Position numbers and translations under genes: made by a program
In this document: positions 34,078-44,391 of the stretch, in pieces
How positions within the stretch are numbered: the first letter of the stretch is position 1
Layout: every line of letters begins with the position of its first letter
Notes under the pieces: generated by a model
What the model saw: only the letters and a program-made list of their open reading frames with translations
The model's database searches: none
Told to the model about the DNA's origin: nothing
Origin: Larkinella arboricola
GTDB taxonomy: Bacteria; Bacteroidota; Bacteroidia; Cytophagales; Spirosomataceae
Direction: 5' to 3'
Assembly (NCBI RefSeq): GCF_003259745.1
Contig: NZ_QLMC01000009.1
Span: 53,031 to 117,030 of the forward strand
Length of the DNA stretch: 64,000 bases

Positions 34078-37041
34078 CTAGCCTTCGCCCGACGACTTCA
34101 AAAAAGCGATCAGATTGAGTAATTCCTGGCTACTCATGGTCTGCTCCAGACCGTCCGGCATCAGCGACAAGCCGGGATTGGTCAGTGTCTTTATGTTCTT
34201 TCTGAGAATCGTTTCCTCAGTCGAAAAAGCCGTGCGTATCGTCAGTGAATTGTCCGTTTCCGAAATGAGCCACCCGGTCAAGGTATTTCCTTCGACGGTT
34301 TCGATGTTCAGGGCCTGATAGGCGGGATACACTTCGTAATTGGGCACCAGGATATGGAGCAGAATCGCATCCGGTGGCTGATTGCGAATACCGGTAAGGT
34401 CCGGCCCCACGTTTCCTCCCTGCATCTCCGAATGGCTATGACAGGCCGAGCAGGTTCTCCGAAAGACCTCTTTCCCCTGCGCTGCTACGGCGGGTTCACC
34501 CAGTTTGGCCCGAAAAGCCTGGTACATCTTCATTCGGCCTCCCGATTCGAGTTCTGCAAAATAGGTCGTGGCTTGCCTGCTGACCGCTTGATCTTTGTGG
34601 TTCATCAGCCGCTGCCGGTCATTCGAACTAATCTCGGCTGCTCCGACGGCCTTCCCTTCTATGGCCTTGAACAAAACGGGGATAAACTCCGAATTGGATA
34701 CTAATGCAGCCACGACGGCGCTTTTCACACGCGGTGTATAGCCCGACCAGGTAGTCCGCTGGGTCAACAGGGTAGCGCCCTCCGCCTTTGCCAGTCGGGT
34801 CAAAGCCGATACCGTTTCAATTTGAAGCTCCGGCGGGTTTTGGGCATTCAGGGTTTTGGCAAGCGTTGGCTTCACTTTTTGAAAGTCGTAGAACCCCAGC
34901 AACGCTACGGCGTCTTTCCGCACTGAAAGCGGAAGATCTTTTCTGAGCGCCACGGTATTCATCGTTGCCATAAAAGCTTCCATTTTCGTTACCGCAGACT
35001 TTTCGGAAGTGCCTGCCAGCAAGGCCAGTAACACGGTCTTTCCGGTGCCGCTGAATTCGTTTCTTTTGACCACGCCTTCCGCCAGCCCCAGGATTGTGGC
35101 CACCCGCCAGTCTTCTCCGGCGTTCTTGTCCAGCGTTTCGACCAGCAAGGTCTGGCAGGCCTGTACCGGTGCCGCGTTTCCAAACAAGCGTCCCATTTCC
35201 TGCATCACCAGCGCATAGGCACGGGCATCCTTTGCTTTTTGTTTCCTGAACGCAGCCAGAAACTCGGGCAATCGTTCGGAAATTCCGCTCAACACGGCAT
35301 TGCGGGTCCATTTTTCCTCTCCGTCCATCGCTGCAATTTTCGCCAGAGCCTCCAGACAAACCTGCGTTTTGCAGTTGCCCAACACCAGCGCAGCCGTGAA
35401 CCGTACCCGCTTATCGGTATCTTTCGCCACGGGAGCCAGCAAGCCGCTGATGACCGCTTCATCCGGACTGACGTGTCCGGCCAGCTTCACGGCTTGTTCA
35501 CGAACGCCAGCCGAAGGGTCTTGCAGCAGCTTTTGAACCAGTTCCCGGTCGAGCGCCTGCAAATGGTGGAGCAGCCACAACGCAGCCGCCCTGGATTCGG
35601 CCCTCGACGAACCGGTTGCCAGCAGCTTCAGGCCAGGCACGTAGTCCGCGTTTTTATGTTGCAGGATGATTCTGAAGGCGGTTTGGCGCTGCCATTCATT
35701 ATCCGAGTCCAGGGCAGAAAGCACCTGGCCTGAATTCCCGAAATCAGTACGTGACTGCCGCACGGGTTGGCCCTTTTTGAAAATCCGGTACAACCGCCCG
35801 TCGGCTTTTCCACTCTCAAAATCCAGCAGGTGACGGGCTTCTTCGGGAACATATGACGGATGGTCAATCACTTTCCGGTACATATCGGCCAGATACAGGG
35901 AGCCGTCGGGGCCGTGCGTCAGGAATACGGGCCGAAACCATTCGTCGGTCGAAGCCAGAAATTCTTTGTTAGGGTCTGCCACCTCCGATCGAAAGCCTGC
36001 CCCCGCCGGACTGATCAACTGGCGTTGCACCAGGTTTTGCGCCGGTTCACAGATAAAGACATTCCCCTTGTGCGCGTCGGTCAGCCGGTCGCCATTGTAG
36101 ATGAGCAGTCCGCAGGCGGAAGTAAATGTGCCGGTATGCGAAAGCCCCATAAGTTTAGGGATAAATTCGGCGGTCGTCACCGCCTTGCTGATCGGCATTA
36201 CCCTGGCATTGGCCTCCACATTCGATACATTCTGATACGTTTCGGTAAACGCCAGGGAAGGGTTTCTTTTCAGCTCCCAGGGGGCAATCATCATCTGCAT
36301 CACAGGATGCCGGTTGGACGTACCAAACCGTCGGCCAAAAGGGTCGAAAGCCAACCCAAACTGACTGCGGCCACCTGCATTTTCGAAAACAAACGTCTCG
36401 GGATCAAACCGGCCGTCGGCGGATGTAAAGCTGACGGCCGCCCGTTGCGGGTGTTTCGGCGAGGTCACCGTTCCGCTGTTCAGACCGCTGGTAATATACA
36501 CCCAGCCGTCGAGCCCCAGGATTGGGTGGCTGATCCTGATCTGAGCTGTTTTGTCCGAATTAAAACCCGTCAGAACAATGTCTTTGATATCCGCACGGCC
36601 ATCCCCGTCTGTGTCTTTGAAATAGTAAATATGCGGGGCGCAGGTTACGAAAACTCCGCCTTTCCAGGGCAAAATACCGTTGGGATAGGTCAGCCCTTCG
36701 GCAAATTCGTGGCGTGTGTCATACGTTCCGTCCTGATTGGTGTCGCGCAGAAGCGCGATGCGGCCAATTGCGGGCGCTTTCGATCCGTCGATCGGATCCG
36801 GGTATCCTCGATCTTCAACAACATACAACTCGTTTCGCTCGTCGAAGGCAAACGCAACCGGGTCGATCACAAGCGGCTCGGAGGCCACCCGTTCAATGCT
36901 CAATCCTTCTTCCAGACGGAAACTTTCCATTGCCTTTTGCAGTCGAAGCGAGTCGGCCCGGGGGCCCGGACTGATACCGTGCTTCGGCTTCAAGGCGAAG
37001 GCAAAACAAAGGGCGGTAATTAAAAAAACACGTATCTTCAT
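34078..37041 (-). CDS. Beta-propeller / HEAT / cytochrome c protein (PVC-type dehydrogenase-like, copy 1)
   Basis: A 987-residue protein with a signal peptide (MKIRVFLITALCFAFAL). Residues about 40-420 are a putative membrane-bound dehydrogenase-type propeller (LYVVEDRGYPDP, TDGDGRADIKDIVLTGF, HPILGLDGWVYITSGLN, GPDGSLYLADMYRKVI). Residues about 450-840 are HEAT-like helical repeats. The C-terminal cytochrome c domain has CSACH (residues 864-868) and a Met ligand candidate in LSLMPDGLEQ. Family members are described in Planctomycetes-Verrucomicrobia genomes and in Cytophagales as heme-binding periplasmic proteins; enzymatic activity is not proven. It lies between two ceramidase-like genes, suggesting joint action with electron transfer to the respiratory chain. 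Confidence 0.85.
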   Translation of the reverse strand: MKIRVFLITALCFAFALKPKHGISPGPRADSLRLQKAMESFRLEEGLSIERVASEPLVIDPVAFAFDERNELYVVEDRGYPDPIDGSKAPAIGRIALLRDTNQDGTYDTRHEFAEGLTYPNGILPWKGGVFVTCAPHIYYFKDTDGDGRADIKDIVLTGFNSDKTAQIRISHPILGLDGWVYITSGLNSGTVTSPKHPQRAAVSFTSADGRFDPETFVFENAGGRSQFGLAFDPFGRRFGTSNRHPVMQMMIAPWELKRNPSLAFTETYQNVSNVEANARVMPISKAVTTAEFIPKLMGLSHTGTFTSACGLLIYNGDRLTDAHKGNVFICEPAQNLVQRQLISPAGAGFRSEVADPNKEFLASTDEWFRPVFLTHGPDGSLYLADMYRKVIDHPSYVPEEARHLLDFESGKADGRLYRIFKKGQPVRQSRTDFGNSGQVLSALDSDNEWQRQTAFRIILQHKNADYVPGLKLLATGSSRAESRAAALWLLHHLQALDRELVQKLLQDPSAGVREQAVKLAGHVSPDEAVISGLLAPVAKDTDKRVRFTAALVLGNCKTQVCLEALAKIAAMDGEEKWTRNAVLSGISERLPEFLAAFRKQKAKDARAYALVMQEMGRLFGNAAPVQACQTLLVETLDKNAGEDWRVATILGLAEGVVKRNEFSGTGKTVLLALLAGTSEKSAVTKMEAFMATMNTVALRKDLPLSVRKDAVALLGFYDFQKVKPTLAKTLNAQNPPELQIETVSALTRLAKAEGATLLTQRTTWSGYTPRVKSAVVAALVSNSEFIPVLFKAIEGKAVGAAEISSNDRQRLMNHKDQAVSRQATTYFAELESGGRMKMYQAFRAKLGEPAVAAQGKEVFRRTCSACHSHSEMQGGNVGPDLTGIRNQPPDAILLHILVPNYEVYPAYQALNIETVEGNTLTGWLISETDNSLTIRTAFSTEETILRKNIKTLTNPGLSLMPDGLEQTMSSQELLNLIAFLKSSGEG

Positions 37042-37100
37042 TTCAACTGACTAGGGGTGTTTACCTGTTTATTTAGAAACCTGATATCGAAAGCGGCAGA

Positions 37101-38675
37101 TTAGGCCAGCTCGGGCGCTACACTTCCATATTCCCAGAGCTTGCCACCAAAGGCCGGGGCTTTTGGGCCGACGGGTGCTTCGCCGGGTTTTAGCTGCCGG
37201 GCCAGATCGATCCCGATGAAAGCCATGCGGTCGCCAGCCCCTACTTCGAGATTGCTGTATAAGGTCAGGCGGGTTTCATAGCCACCCCCGCCCGGCGCGA
37301 ACGCTTCGCGGGTCGGTACATATCCGACACATCCGTTGGCCAGCATCGAGATAAAGGTGTATTCGAATGGGCTGTTGACTTTGATATCCAGACCAAACTG
37401 GCAAAAATATTCCGACGGGTTAGCAATAATGGCGACCGGCCCGATTTGAATTACCTGAATCTCCACGGGAACCGTGGGGGCCTTTTTAGCCTTTGCGTCC
37501 AGCATGACCGTCTCCTTTGCAAAAATCCACTTGGTTGCTCCGATTTCCTCCGGACTCTTCCTGACCAGCGCGAGGCTCTCTTTTACTTTCTGCGGGGCAG
37601 GAAGACGGCGTTTCATATTTTCCCGGTGAACCTTGTAGGCCAGGGGTGTAAGCGTACCGCGCGGCATGTCCAGCAGCACCTTCACGGCTTCGGCGCCGAC
37701 CCGCGCACCGACAAAGCGCGCCCATCGCTCCCCCTGACGCTGGGCAAATTTATTCCGGTTGTCAACCTGGGTAACATCCCCTGCCGCGCCCTGAATAAAC
37801 ACGACCACGCATTCCGGCCCAAAAGCACCACGAATGGTTTGTTCAAGGTAGTAAACCCAATTGGCCGATATGCCCCCTGGGTTTGTCGTAGTGTGGCAGG
37901 TATAATTGACCAAACACCCGATACACGTATCGTTTTTGTCCCAAACGCCGATCACACCCACTTCGGGGTCTATCGGCCCGGCGGCCCGGACGATATCCGG
38001 GTTGAGCTGGCCGGGATGGGTGAATGTCAGGCCGTTCTTCATGAAAAACCTGCGGTTAAAGGCCACCTGGTCTTCCACCCCGCGTCCGACACCTATTTCT
38101 ACCCCGGCCAATTTGCCATGAGCCTCCGACACGGCAGCCACAATCTGGTTCTCGATGGTTTCGAGGTAGCCCACATGGGCACAGGATGATTTATCATAGG
38201 CCAACCCCTTGATCAGGCTGTCGGCCCAGTCAAATTCTCCCGGCTGGATCATTCCGGTCGGACCGGATGAATGGGAATGCGTGGCACAGATCAGGATCGC
38301 ATCGGCCGGAATCCCGGTCTGGGCTTGTATTCTTTTCCGGGCCGAGGCCACCAGGGATGCAGATACCATCAAGGCATCGACGGAAACGACCGAAATAGTG
38401 TCTGTGCCATTCTGGAATACCGAAGCACGTACTTTACAGGGGTCGTGGACGTGCGTATGGAACACTTTTCCATAGCCTCCGGGCTGCTCCATACCGATGG
38501 CAGGCGTAATGTCTTTTTCCGCGAAAGCAGCCCGGGTTGGATTTTGTTCTTTCTGATTTTCCTTAAAAGGCAAAGGCTCCGCTGCCGTATTCCTGCCCGT
38601 TCCTGCTGCCTGCCCCAGCCCGGTAACGGATGCTGCAACCAGCGATTTCTTGATAAAGCTCCTTCGACTGTCCAT
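37101..38675 (-). CDS. Ceramidase-like protein with twin-arginine signal (copy 2)
   Basis: 524 residues from the ATG at 38675 (MDSRRSFIKKS), chosen over an in-frame upstream start at 38897 because it yields a Tat signal (SRRSFIK) with a hydrophobic stretch. Metal-site motifs are kept (CATHSHSSGPTG near residue 132, VNYTCH, PSEYFCQFG, GYVPTREAF). The catalytic-serine hexapeptide is GDVTQV (about 301), with Thr in place of Ser. It is more diverged than copies 1 and 3, which resemble each other. Tat export means folding, perhaps with metal, before transport. It follows SusD after 137 bp and precedes the propeller/cytochrome gene. Confidence 0.82.
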   Translation of the reverse strand: MDSRRSFIKKSLVAASVTGLGQAAGTGRNTAAEPLPFKENQKEQNPTRAAFAEKDITPAIGMEQPGGYGKVFHTHVHDPCKVRASVFQNGTDTISVVSVDALMVSASLVASARKRIQAQTGIPADAILICATHSHSSGPTGMIQPGEFDWADSLIKGLAYDKSSCAHVGYLETIENQIVAAVSEAHGKLAGVEIGVGRGVEDQVAFNRRFFMKNGLTFTHPGQLNPDIVRAAGPIDPEVGVIGVWDKNDTCIGCLVNYTCHTTTNPGGISANWVYYLEQTIRGAFGPECVVVFIQGAAGDVTQVDNRNKFAQRQGERWARFVGARVGAEAVKVLLDMPRGTLTPLAYKVHRENMKRRLPAPQKVKESLALVRKSPEEIGATKWIFAKETVMLDAKAKKAPTVPVEIQVIQIGPVAIIANPSEYFCQFGLDIKVNSPFEYTFISMLANGCVGYVPTREAFAPGGGGYETRLTLYSNLEVGAGDRMAFIGIDLARQLKPGEAPVGPKAPAFGGKLWEYGSVAPELA

Positions 38676-38812
38676 ATTTTTCTTTGTTTCAACTACGTTA
38701 TATCTGGAAGAATGATAAGCGCCCTTCAGTAACCCGTTACACTTCCCGGAATATTCTCGCGTTGCCGCCCGGGAGCTGTTCCGAAGGGTCGAAGTCTGGT
38801 CACCCCGTTGAA

Positions 38813-40441
38813 CTACCAGCCAGGATTCTGCGTCAGGTTGGGGTTGAGCGCTGTCTCCTGCAAAGGAATCGGGTAGAGATACAGCTTGTCGGTCCACTTC
38901 CGGGCGTCAACACCCGGATAAATAACCCGGTTGGCTTTTGTAGCCGGATCTTTGGCACCCTGAATTACTTTGGGATTTTCCAGCAACTTGCCTGCTTTCC
39001 ATCTGACCAAATCGTCCCAGCGAATTCCCTCAGCACACGTTTCCAGACGGCGCTCCCTTCGGATTTCATTCAGAAGAGGTGATATCGCCATCCCCCAGTT
39101 GGGCCAGTTGGGATCGATAAAGCCTACTTCTGTTTTCAGATGCGGCATTCTGACCCGGTCCCTCAGGGCATTGACGGTTTTGTCCAGCACCGCCTGTGTA
39201 CATTCGCCGAGTTCTGCTTTCACTTCCGCATAGGAAACCAGGAGCTTCCCGTAGCGGAAGATAAAATCATCGGTTGTCGATGTGCTGGGCAGCCGGTCCC
39301 TTTCATACGGGCTGTAGCCTTTTAAAATGAAATAGCCGGTGGGACAATAATTATTCTGGAATTCGGGCATCGGCTTGTAGGTGATCGACCCGTCATCAAA
39401 AATCCGGTAGGGCCGCTTGGTCTGGTAAATGGATTGCTGCATTCGCGGGTCGCGGTTAACGAATTCGTCGGCAAAATTGGCGTCGCCTTTGTAGAGCGGG
39501 CTCAATGCAATAGGCCATCCGTCGGTACATAAGTAGGATTCCACAAAATCTTTACTGTAACCCGTATACGGTTCTCCCAACTGACGGACATTATTGTGCA
39601 TCCGTTTATCGGTGATGTAGCGCTGCACCAGAATCCCCTCCGGGTTTCCTTTCAGTTCATACTGGACAAACAGATCGAAATAATCCTTTTCCGGGTTCCC
39701 GGTCGACCAGACCTGAAAACGCCCCGAGTTGATGACCTTCTCGTATGCGTCCGCGGCTTTCTTTAAAAGGTCCTGATGGTTGCCCTCTACTTTGTGGTAC
39801 TTCCGGAAAGTGCCTTCATAAAGTGCAATGTCGCCCTTCAAGGTCAGCGCGGCAAACTGAGTCACCCTATCCTCGCCGGAGGTTTCGGGAAGATTTTGTA
39901 TCGCAAAATCCAGATCAGCCAACATATTATTTACTACCGTCTCACGCGAATCCCGGGGGGCTGTCAGGGCTTCTGATTCGGTATCCAGGCTTTTTTCAAT
40001 CCAGGGAACTTCCCCAAATTTTTTCAATTTATCGAAGTAGAAAAAAGCGCGAAAAAACCGTAACTCTCCATGAGCCAGCTTTAAGTTGGCATCTTCGGGA
40101 ACACCAGCGATCCGGCCCAGTGCATAATTGACCTTCCGGATCGGAAGCCAGTCTGCTTTGTCCCAGCCTCCTCCCGACGAAGGAATTGGATATTCGCCCC
40201 AGGTATAGGGATTCCGGCTGCTTGGCACCTGATTATCACTGAAATTGTCCAGTGAATACCAGGCTAATCTTGCATCAAATAAATTGGGATAAAACTGGGC
40301 GGCATACATCTTGAAATCCGCGCCGGTCTTCCAGAAATTCCCATCGCTGATCTTGTCCTCGGGAAAGCGTTCAAGAAAATCGTCGTTGCACCCGGTCAAA
40401 AGAAAAGCAGAAAGCAGTCCTGTAAAAAGAATCTTTTTCAT
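38813..40441 (-). CDS. SusD-like (RagB/SusD) lipoprotein, locus 2
   Basis: 542 residues from the ATG at 40441 (MKKILFTGLL), which begins a lipoprotein signal (AFLLTGC); a second in-frame ATG at 40453 is also possible. SusD features are FLERFPEDKISDGNFWKTG, AHGELRFFRAFFYFDKLKKFGEVPW and the C-terminal INEIRRERRLET-like segment (LLNEIRRERRLETCAEG), ending YPIPLQETALNPNLTQNPGW. It is paired with the SusC gene whose stop lies just upstream. It should bind the oligosaccharide taken up by that barrel; its specificity is not readable. Confidence 0.94.
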   Translation of the reverse strand: MKKILFTGLLSAFLLTGCNDDFLERFPEDKISDGNFWKTGADFKMYAAQFYPNLFDARLAWYSLDNFSDNQVPSSRNPYTWGEYPIPSSGGGWDKADWLPIRKVNYALGRIAGVPEDANLKLAHGELRFFRAFFYFDKLKKFGEVPWIEKSLDTESEALTAPRDSRETVVNNMLADLDFAIQNLPETSGEDRVTQFAALTLKGDIALYEGTFRKYHKVEGNHQDLLKKAADAYEKVINSGRFQVWSTGNPEKDYFDLFVQYELKGNPEGILVQRYITDKRMHNNVRQLGEPYTGYSKDFVESYLCTDGWPIALSPLYKGDANFADEFVNRDPRMQQSIYQTKRPYRIFDDGSITYKPMPEFQNNYCPTGYFILKGYSPYERDRLPSTSTTDDFIFRYGKLLVSYAEVKAELGECTQAVLDKTVNALRDRVRMPHLKTEVGFIDPNWPNWGMAISPLLNEIRRERRLETCAEGIRWDDLVRWKAGKLLENPKVIQGAKDPATKANRVIYPGVDARKWTDKLYLYPIPLQETALNPNLTQNPGW

Positions 40442-40461
40442 TGCTAGGCTCATTAATGGGT

Positions 40462-43400
40462 TTAGAAATTGATGTTAGCTCCCAGAGAAAGGGATTTATA
40501 AAGCGGATAGGAGCTCGGCCCGGGCAATTCGGGGTCGGAGATGTTGATCATTCTGGTGGCGGTCCACAGGTTGCTCCCTGTGAAAAATACCCTGACCCGC
40601 TCCATGCCGACTTTTTTGCTGATACTGACCGGGATCGTATAGCCAAGCGACAATTGTTTCAATCGCAGATACGCTCCATTCTGTATAAACCGTGTCTGGG
40701 TTGCCGTGACATCCGCAGCCCCCGAAATGATCGGCCTTGGGAAAAACGCGTCCGGGTTTTCGGGCGACCAGTAATCCATGGCGGTTTTGGAGATTCCTAC
40801 CCACTCGTTCGAATACTGGGTGAGGTAGAATAGCTGAGTCAAATTAACGTCCCTTTTGGCGACGCCCTGAAAAAATACATCGAGGTCGATACCCTTCCAT
40901 TTCCAGTTTGTACGAAAGCCGTAACTATACCTGGGCGTACTATTTCCGATCACGCTCATATCGCCCGGATTACCGAGCGTCTGGGCACCGCGCGTGATTT
41001 TTCCGTCGCCATTCAGATCCACCATCCAAAGATCACCCGCCTGCCGTTTTCGTCCGTTGATGTTGGACTGGTCGAGGGCAATGGCCTGCTCGTCGGTCTG
41101 GAACAAGCCACCCGTGGTCAACCCCCATATTTCGCCAAGTTTGTGTCCTACATAATAATCGGAGATCAGCCCGGAAGGATTGCTGTATTTCGTGATCCTG
41201 GCCGAATAGTCGGACAGAATGAGGGTTGCTTCGTAACGTACTTCCCCAATCCTGTCGCGCCATTCAATATTTAGGTCAAAACCGGACGTTTTCATGTCCG
41301 CAGCGTTGGATTGGGGTTCTGTCACCGCCAGCACGGCCGGAAGCGTTTGCGATTTGGTCAGCATATCCCGGGTATCCCTGCGGTAGATGTCAAAGGAAGC
41401 GTTCAGCTGGTTTCTGAACAGGGCAACATCCACCCCGAGATTCGCCTGCGTAACGGTTTCCCAGGTAAGTTGGGGGCTTACCAGGCCGGGCGCAATCACC
41501 GACATCGGGCGTTCTCCATTGATCAGGTAAGGAACTTCCGACGCGCTCAATGTGGCGATATAGGGATAATACCCCGTTACATTCTGGTTACCAAGCGCTC
41601 CGTACGAAGCGCGAAACTTCAACAGGTCCACCTTTTTTTTCAAGCCCGAAAAGAAGGGTTCGCCATCCAGTCGCCACCCGATAGAAACCGAAGGGAAAAA
41701 GGCGAAACGATCGCTCTTGACAAACTTGGAGGTACCGTCGTAGCGACCGTTAAATTCAAACAGATACCGGTCATCGTAGCTGTAATTCAGACGGGCAAAA
41801 GCGCCCCGGATTGCATACTCATCGAGCCCGTCCGTTGCAAACCGTTCACCGGAAGCCAGACTCATATAGGGCACGTCGTTGATGATCAGATTCCGGCGCT
41901 CGGCTTTCATCCAGGCGTAGGAAGCATTTTCCTGATTGAAGCCTCCCAGCAGCTTCACGTAATGTTTCCCCAGCGTTCTGGTGTAGTCGCCGTACGCATT
42001 GACAACGTAGTACGTATCGTCGTAACTTGTCCTGCTAACCCGGTTGGGGTTGGAGCCGCCGTAGTAACCCGATGCTTCGCCCGCAGCGTTATAGAACGGA
42101 ACAAGGGCCAGGTGCGACGCTTCACTGGTACTCTTTGTGTTAAAAGAATAATCAATATTGAATGTGGTATTCCGGACGGCGGTGATGGTTGCTTTTCCGG
42201 TAAGCCAGACATCATTGACTTTCCGGGTTTGCTGGCCGCCTTCCTTGATAAACTGCGCAGGGTTGGCGATTGATCCCTCGTGCGTCCATTTACCATTGGG
42301 ATCGTACAAGGGCTGGGTCGAATAAACATTGGTCTGGTAAATGGTACCGTTCTCGGGGTAAGAGTTCCTGAAATGGGCGTCGTTGGGAGGATACTGCTTT
42401 TTGCTGTTATTGACCGATATCTTTACCCCCAGTTTCAGCCAGTTGGTCACCTCGTAATTCAGGTTAGTCATCAGGTTGTAACGATTGAACCGCTCTTTGA
42501 ACAACTCCTTGTTTGTCAACCCGGTCTGGTAGATGTACGACAAGGAGCTGTAGTAATCAAACTTTTCTGAACCTCCCGAAATACTGGCCGAGTGCTGCTG
42601 CATCGGATAGTTTTTATTCATCAGGATTTCCTCCCAGTTGGTATTGGCTACGCCTGTCCATTCGTTTGGATTGGAAGGGTGAATGATGGCCTGCGGTTTG
42701 GTCGGGTCATTGTAATGCGCCATCATCGCTGCAACGGTAATATCGTCATAGTAATTACGGCCATTCACCCTCATGTAGGCTTCGTTCATATAGGCGATCC
42801 GGTCGCGGGTGTCGATGAAGTCGATCCGGGTGGTGGGAGCGTTGGAGGTGATAATGGATGAAATGGCAACACTGGGCCGGTCTTTTTTCTTACCGCTTTT
42901 GGTCGTGACCAATATCACCCCGTAAGCAGCACGGGCCCCGTAAATCGCAGCGGAGGCCGCGTCTTTCAGCACGGTTACACTTTCAATGTCATTAGGACTC
43001 AACAGGTTAATGTCCATTGGGATTCCATTGACCAAAACCAACGGCGAGCCTCCATTGATTGACGTATTGCCGCGAATGTTGAACGTTGTTCCCTGTCCCG
43101 GTGAGCCGCTTGCCTGGTTGATATTCAGGTTAGAGATTGTCCCCTGTAACCCTTGACCCAGGTTGGTAATGGGCCTGCTTTCGAGCACTTCGGACGTAAC
43201 GGTCGACACGGCGCCGGTCAGATTGACCTTCTTCTGGGCTCCGTAGCCTACCACAACCAGTTCGTCCAGCAAGGTGGGAGCGACGCTCAAAGCTACATCC
43301 ATCTGCGACTGGTTGCCGACGGTTACTTCGCGCGTCAGATACCCTACGAAAGAAAAAACCAGGACAGATGTTTCGTCGACTGCATCAATAGAAAAATTCC

Positions 43401-43713
43401 CGTTTCCATCGGTCGTCGTACCCGTCATGCTGCCCTTTAAGATGACGCTGACCCCCGGAAGTCCCGCCCCTTTTTCATCCCGAACCATTCCACGCACGAG
43501 CTGCCTGCCCGCTTGCGGAATAGGCTCCATAATTTCCATTGCACCGGTATTCTTCCGCTCGCCTTTTGCTAACGGTGCTGCTATACGATTTGACAGTAGT
43601 TGCTTGCCGGATACCTCATAGGCACTGACCAGACAGACCATACACATAGCCTGTAAGAAGATAGCCCGCACGATTTTAGCCACCAGCGTACTGGCGTGTA
43701 ATGCTTTTCCCAT
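40462..43713 (-). CDS. SusC/RagA-type TonB-dependent transporter, locus 2
   Basis: A 1083-residue protein. A signal region (IFLQAMCMVCLVSAYE) is followed by about 45 residues of linker, then the carboxypeptidase-D-like domain (VRGMVRDEKGAGLPGVSV, DGNGNFSIDA), TonB/plug (LVVVGYGAQKKVNLTGAV, VLKDAASAAIYGARAAYGVI) and a long barrel ending YPLYKSLSLGANINF. There is no STN domain. It heads the downstream operon (SusC, SusD, ceramidase-like, propeller/cytochrome, ceramidase-like), which is preceded by a 678-bp gene-free stretch that should hold its promoter. Confidence 0.94.
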   Translation of the reverse strand: MGKALHASTLVAKIVRAIFLQAMCMVCLVSAYEVSGKQLLSNRIAAPLAKGERKNTGAMEIMEPIPQAGRQLVRGMVRDEKGAGLPGVSVILKGSMTGTTTDGNGNFSIDAVDETSVLVFSFVGYLTREVTVGNQSQMDVALSVAPTLLDELVVVGYGAQKKVNLTGAVSTVTSEVLESRPITNLGQGLQGTISNLNINQASGSPGQGTTFNIRGNTSINGGSPLVLVNGIPMDINLLSPNDIESVTVLKDAASAAIYGARAAYGVILVTTKSGKKKDRPSVAISSIITSNAPTTRIDFIDTRDRIAYMNEAYMRVNGRNYYDDITVAAMMAHYNDPTKPQAIIHPSNPNEWTGVANTNWEEILMNKNYPMQQHSASISGGSEKFDYYSSLSYIYQTGLTNKELFKERFNRYNLMTNLNYEVTNWLKLGVKISVNNSKKQYPPNDAHFRNSYPENGTIYQTNVYSTQPLYDPNGKWTHEGSIANPAQFIKEGGQQTRKVNDVWLTGKATITAVRNTTFNIDYSFNTKSTSEASHLALVPFYNAAGEASGYYGGSNPNRVSRTSYDDTYYVVNAYGDYTRTLGKHYVKLLGGFNQENASYAWMKAERRNLIINDVPYMSLASGERFATDGLDEYAIRGAFARLNYSYDDRYLFEFNGRYDGTSKFVKSDRFAFFPSVSIGWRLDGEPFFSGLKKKVDLLKFRASYGALGNQNVTGYYPYIATLSASEVPYLINGERPMSVIAPGLVSPQLTWETVTQANLGVDVALFRNQLNASFDIYRRDTRDMLTKSQTLPAVLAVTEPQSNAADMKTSGFDLNIEWRDRIGEVRYEATLILSDYSARITKYSNPSGLISDYYVGHKLGEIWGLTTGGLFQTDEQAIALDQSNINGRKRQAGDLWMVDLNGDGKITRGAQTLGNPGDMSVIGNSTPRYSYGFRTNWKWKGIDLDVFFQGVAKRDVNLTQLFYLTQYSNEWVGISKTAMDYWSPENPDAFFPRPIISGAADVTATQTRFIQNGAYLRLKQLSLGYTIPVSISKKVGMERVRVFFTGSNLWTATRMINISDPELPGPSSYPLYKSLSLGANINF

Positions 43714-44391
43714 AATGTTGGAGGTTTTGTTAGATGGAGTCTGTTAACAAATCACTCTCTCGGTGGGTATGAATGCACCGATTTCAAATCCGCTGGCTGT
43801 GTGCGGTAAGCTACATGGGATAAACCCGTGTAAGCCTGGCTCATCAGCGGAACGCGAAGGCTTTTTCTGATTAGACATGGTAGTAAGGACTTGGGAAGCG
43901 TGAAAATGGATAGCACTGCAAAACCTATTTCAAGGCACTTAATGTTACTTTTCTGACAAATCGCTTCCATCATTGACCCGCTGATGCGGCCTATTCCTCA
44001 CCCGAGATAGGAATCAATTCTTGTTTCTTCGGAGAAAACCGTCGTAAGAGCCAGACCCTTTCTCCGGTGCTGGACGAAGTTGTATCAGCCGCTCAGGTCT
44101 TTTGCGCTAAAACGCCTGACGGTTTTAGTTGGCGAAGGATCGGGTGAGACGGCCCACGCCCTACAAAAGAACGGCATTGAGGCCCAAAGCATCTGTAATG
44201 ATTTCTCCTCCATTCTACGGTTGCGGTTTAGTTTATAGTATGTCAAAAACAGGCTGCGGGACAGGTAGTATTTCGTTGAGAAGGAAATACTACCCCTGGG
44301 CAGCATAGGGGTAAAAAACCGCCCATCCGCCTGAAAATATGCCACTAAATGTCACTTCAAAACGCCATGTCCGCCGAAAAACGCAGATCAA
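43714..44391. other. 678-bp gap between the two redox-glycan operons
   Basis: I see no convincing gene. Short open frames on either strand (for example 44085-44345, -) have no recognisable features. The stretch should carry the promoter for the SusC gene at 43713 and the terminator of the upstream operon ending at 44392, but I could not identify a clear -33/-7 pair or a strong hairpin. Confidence 0.45.
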
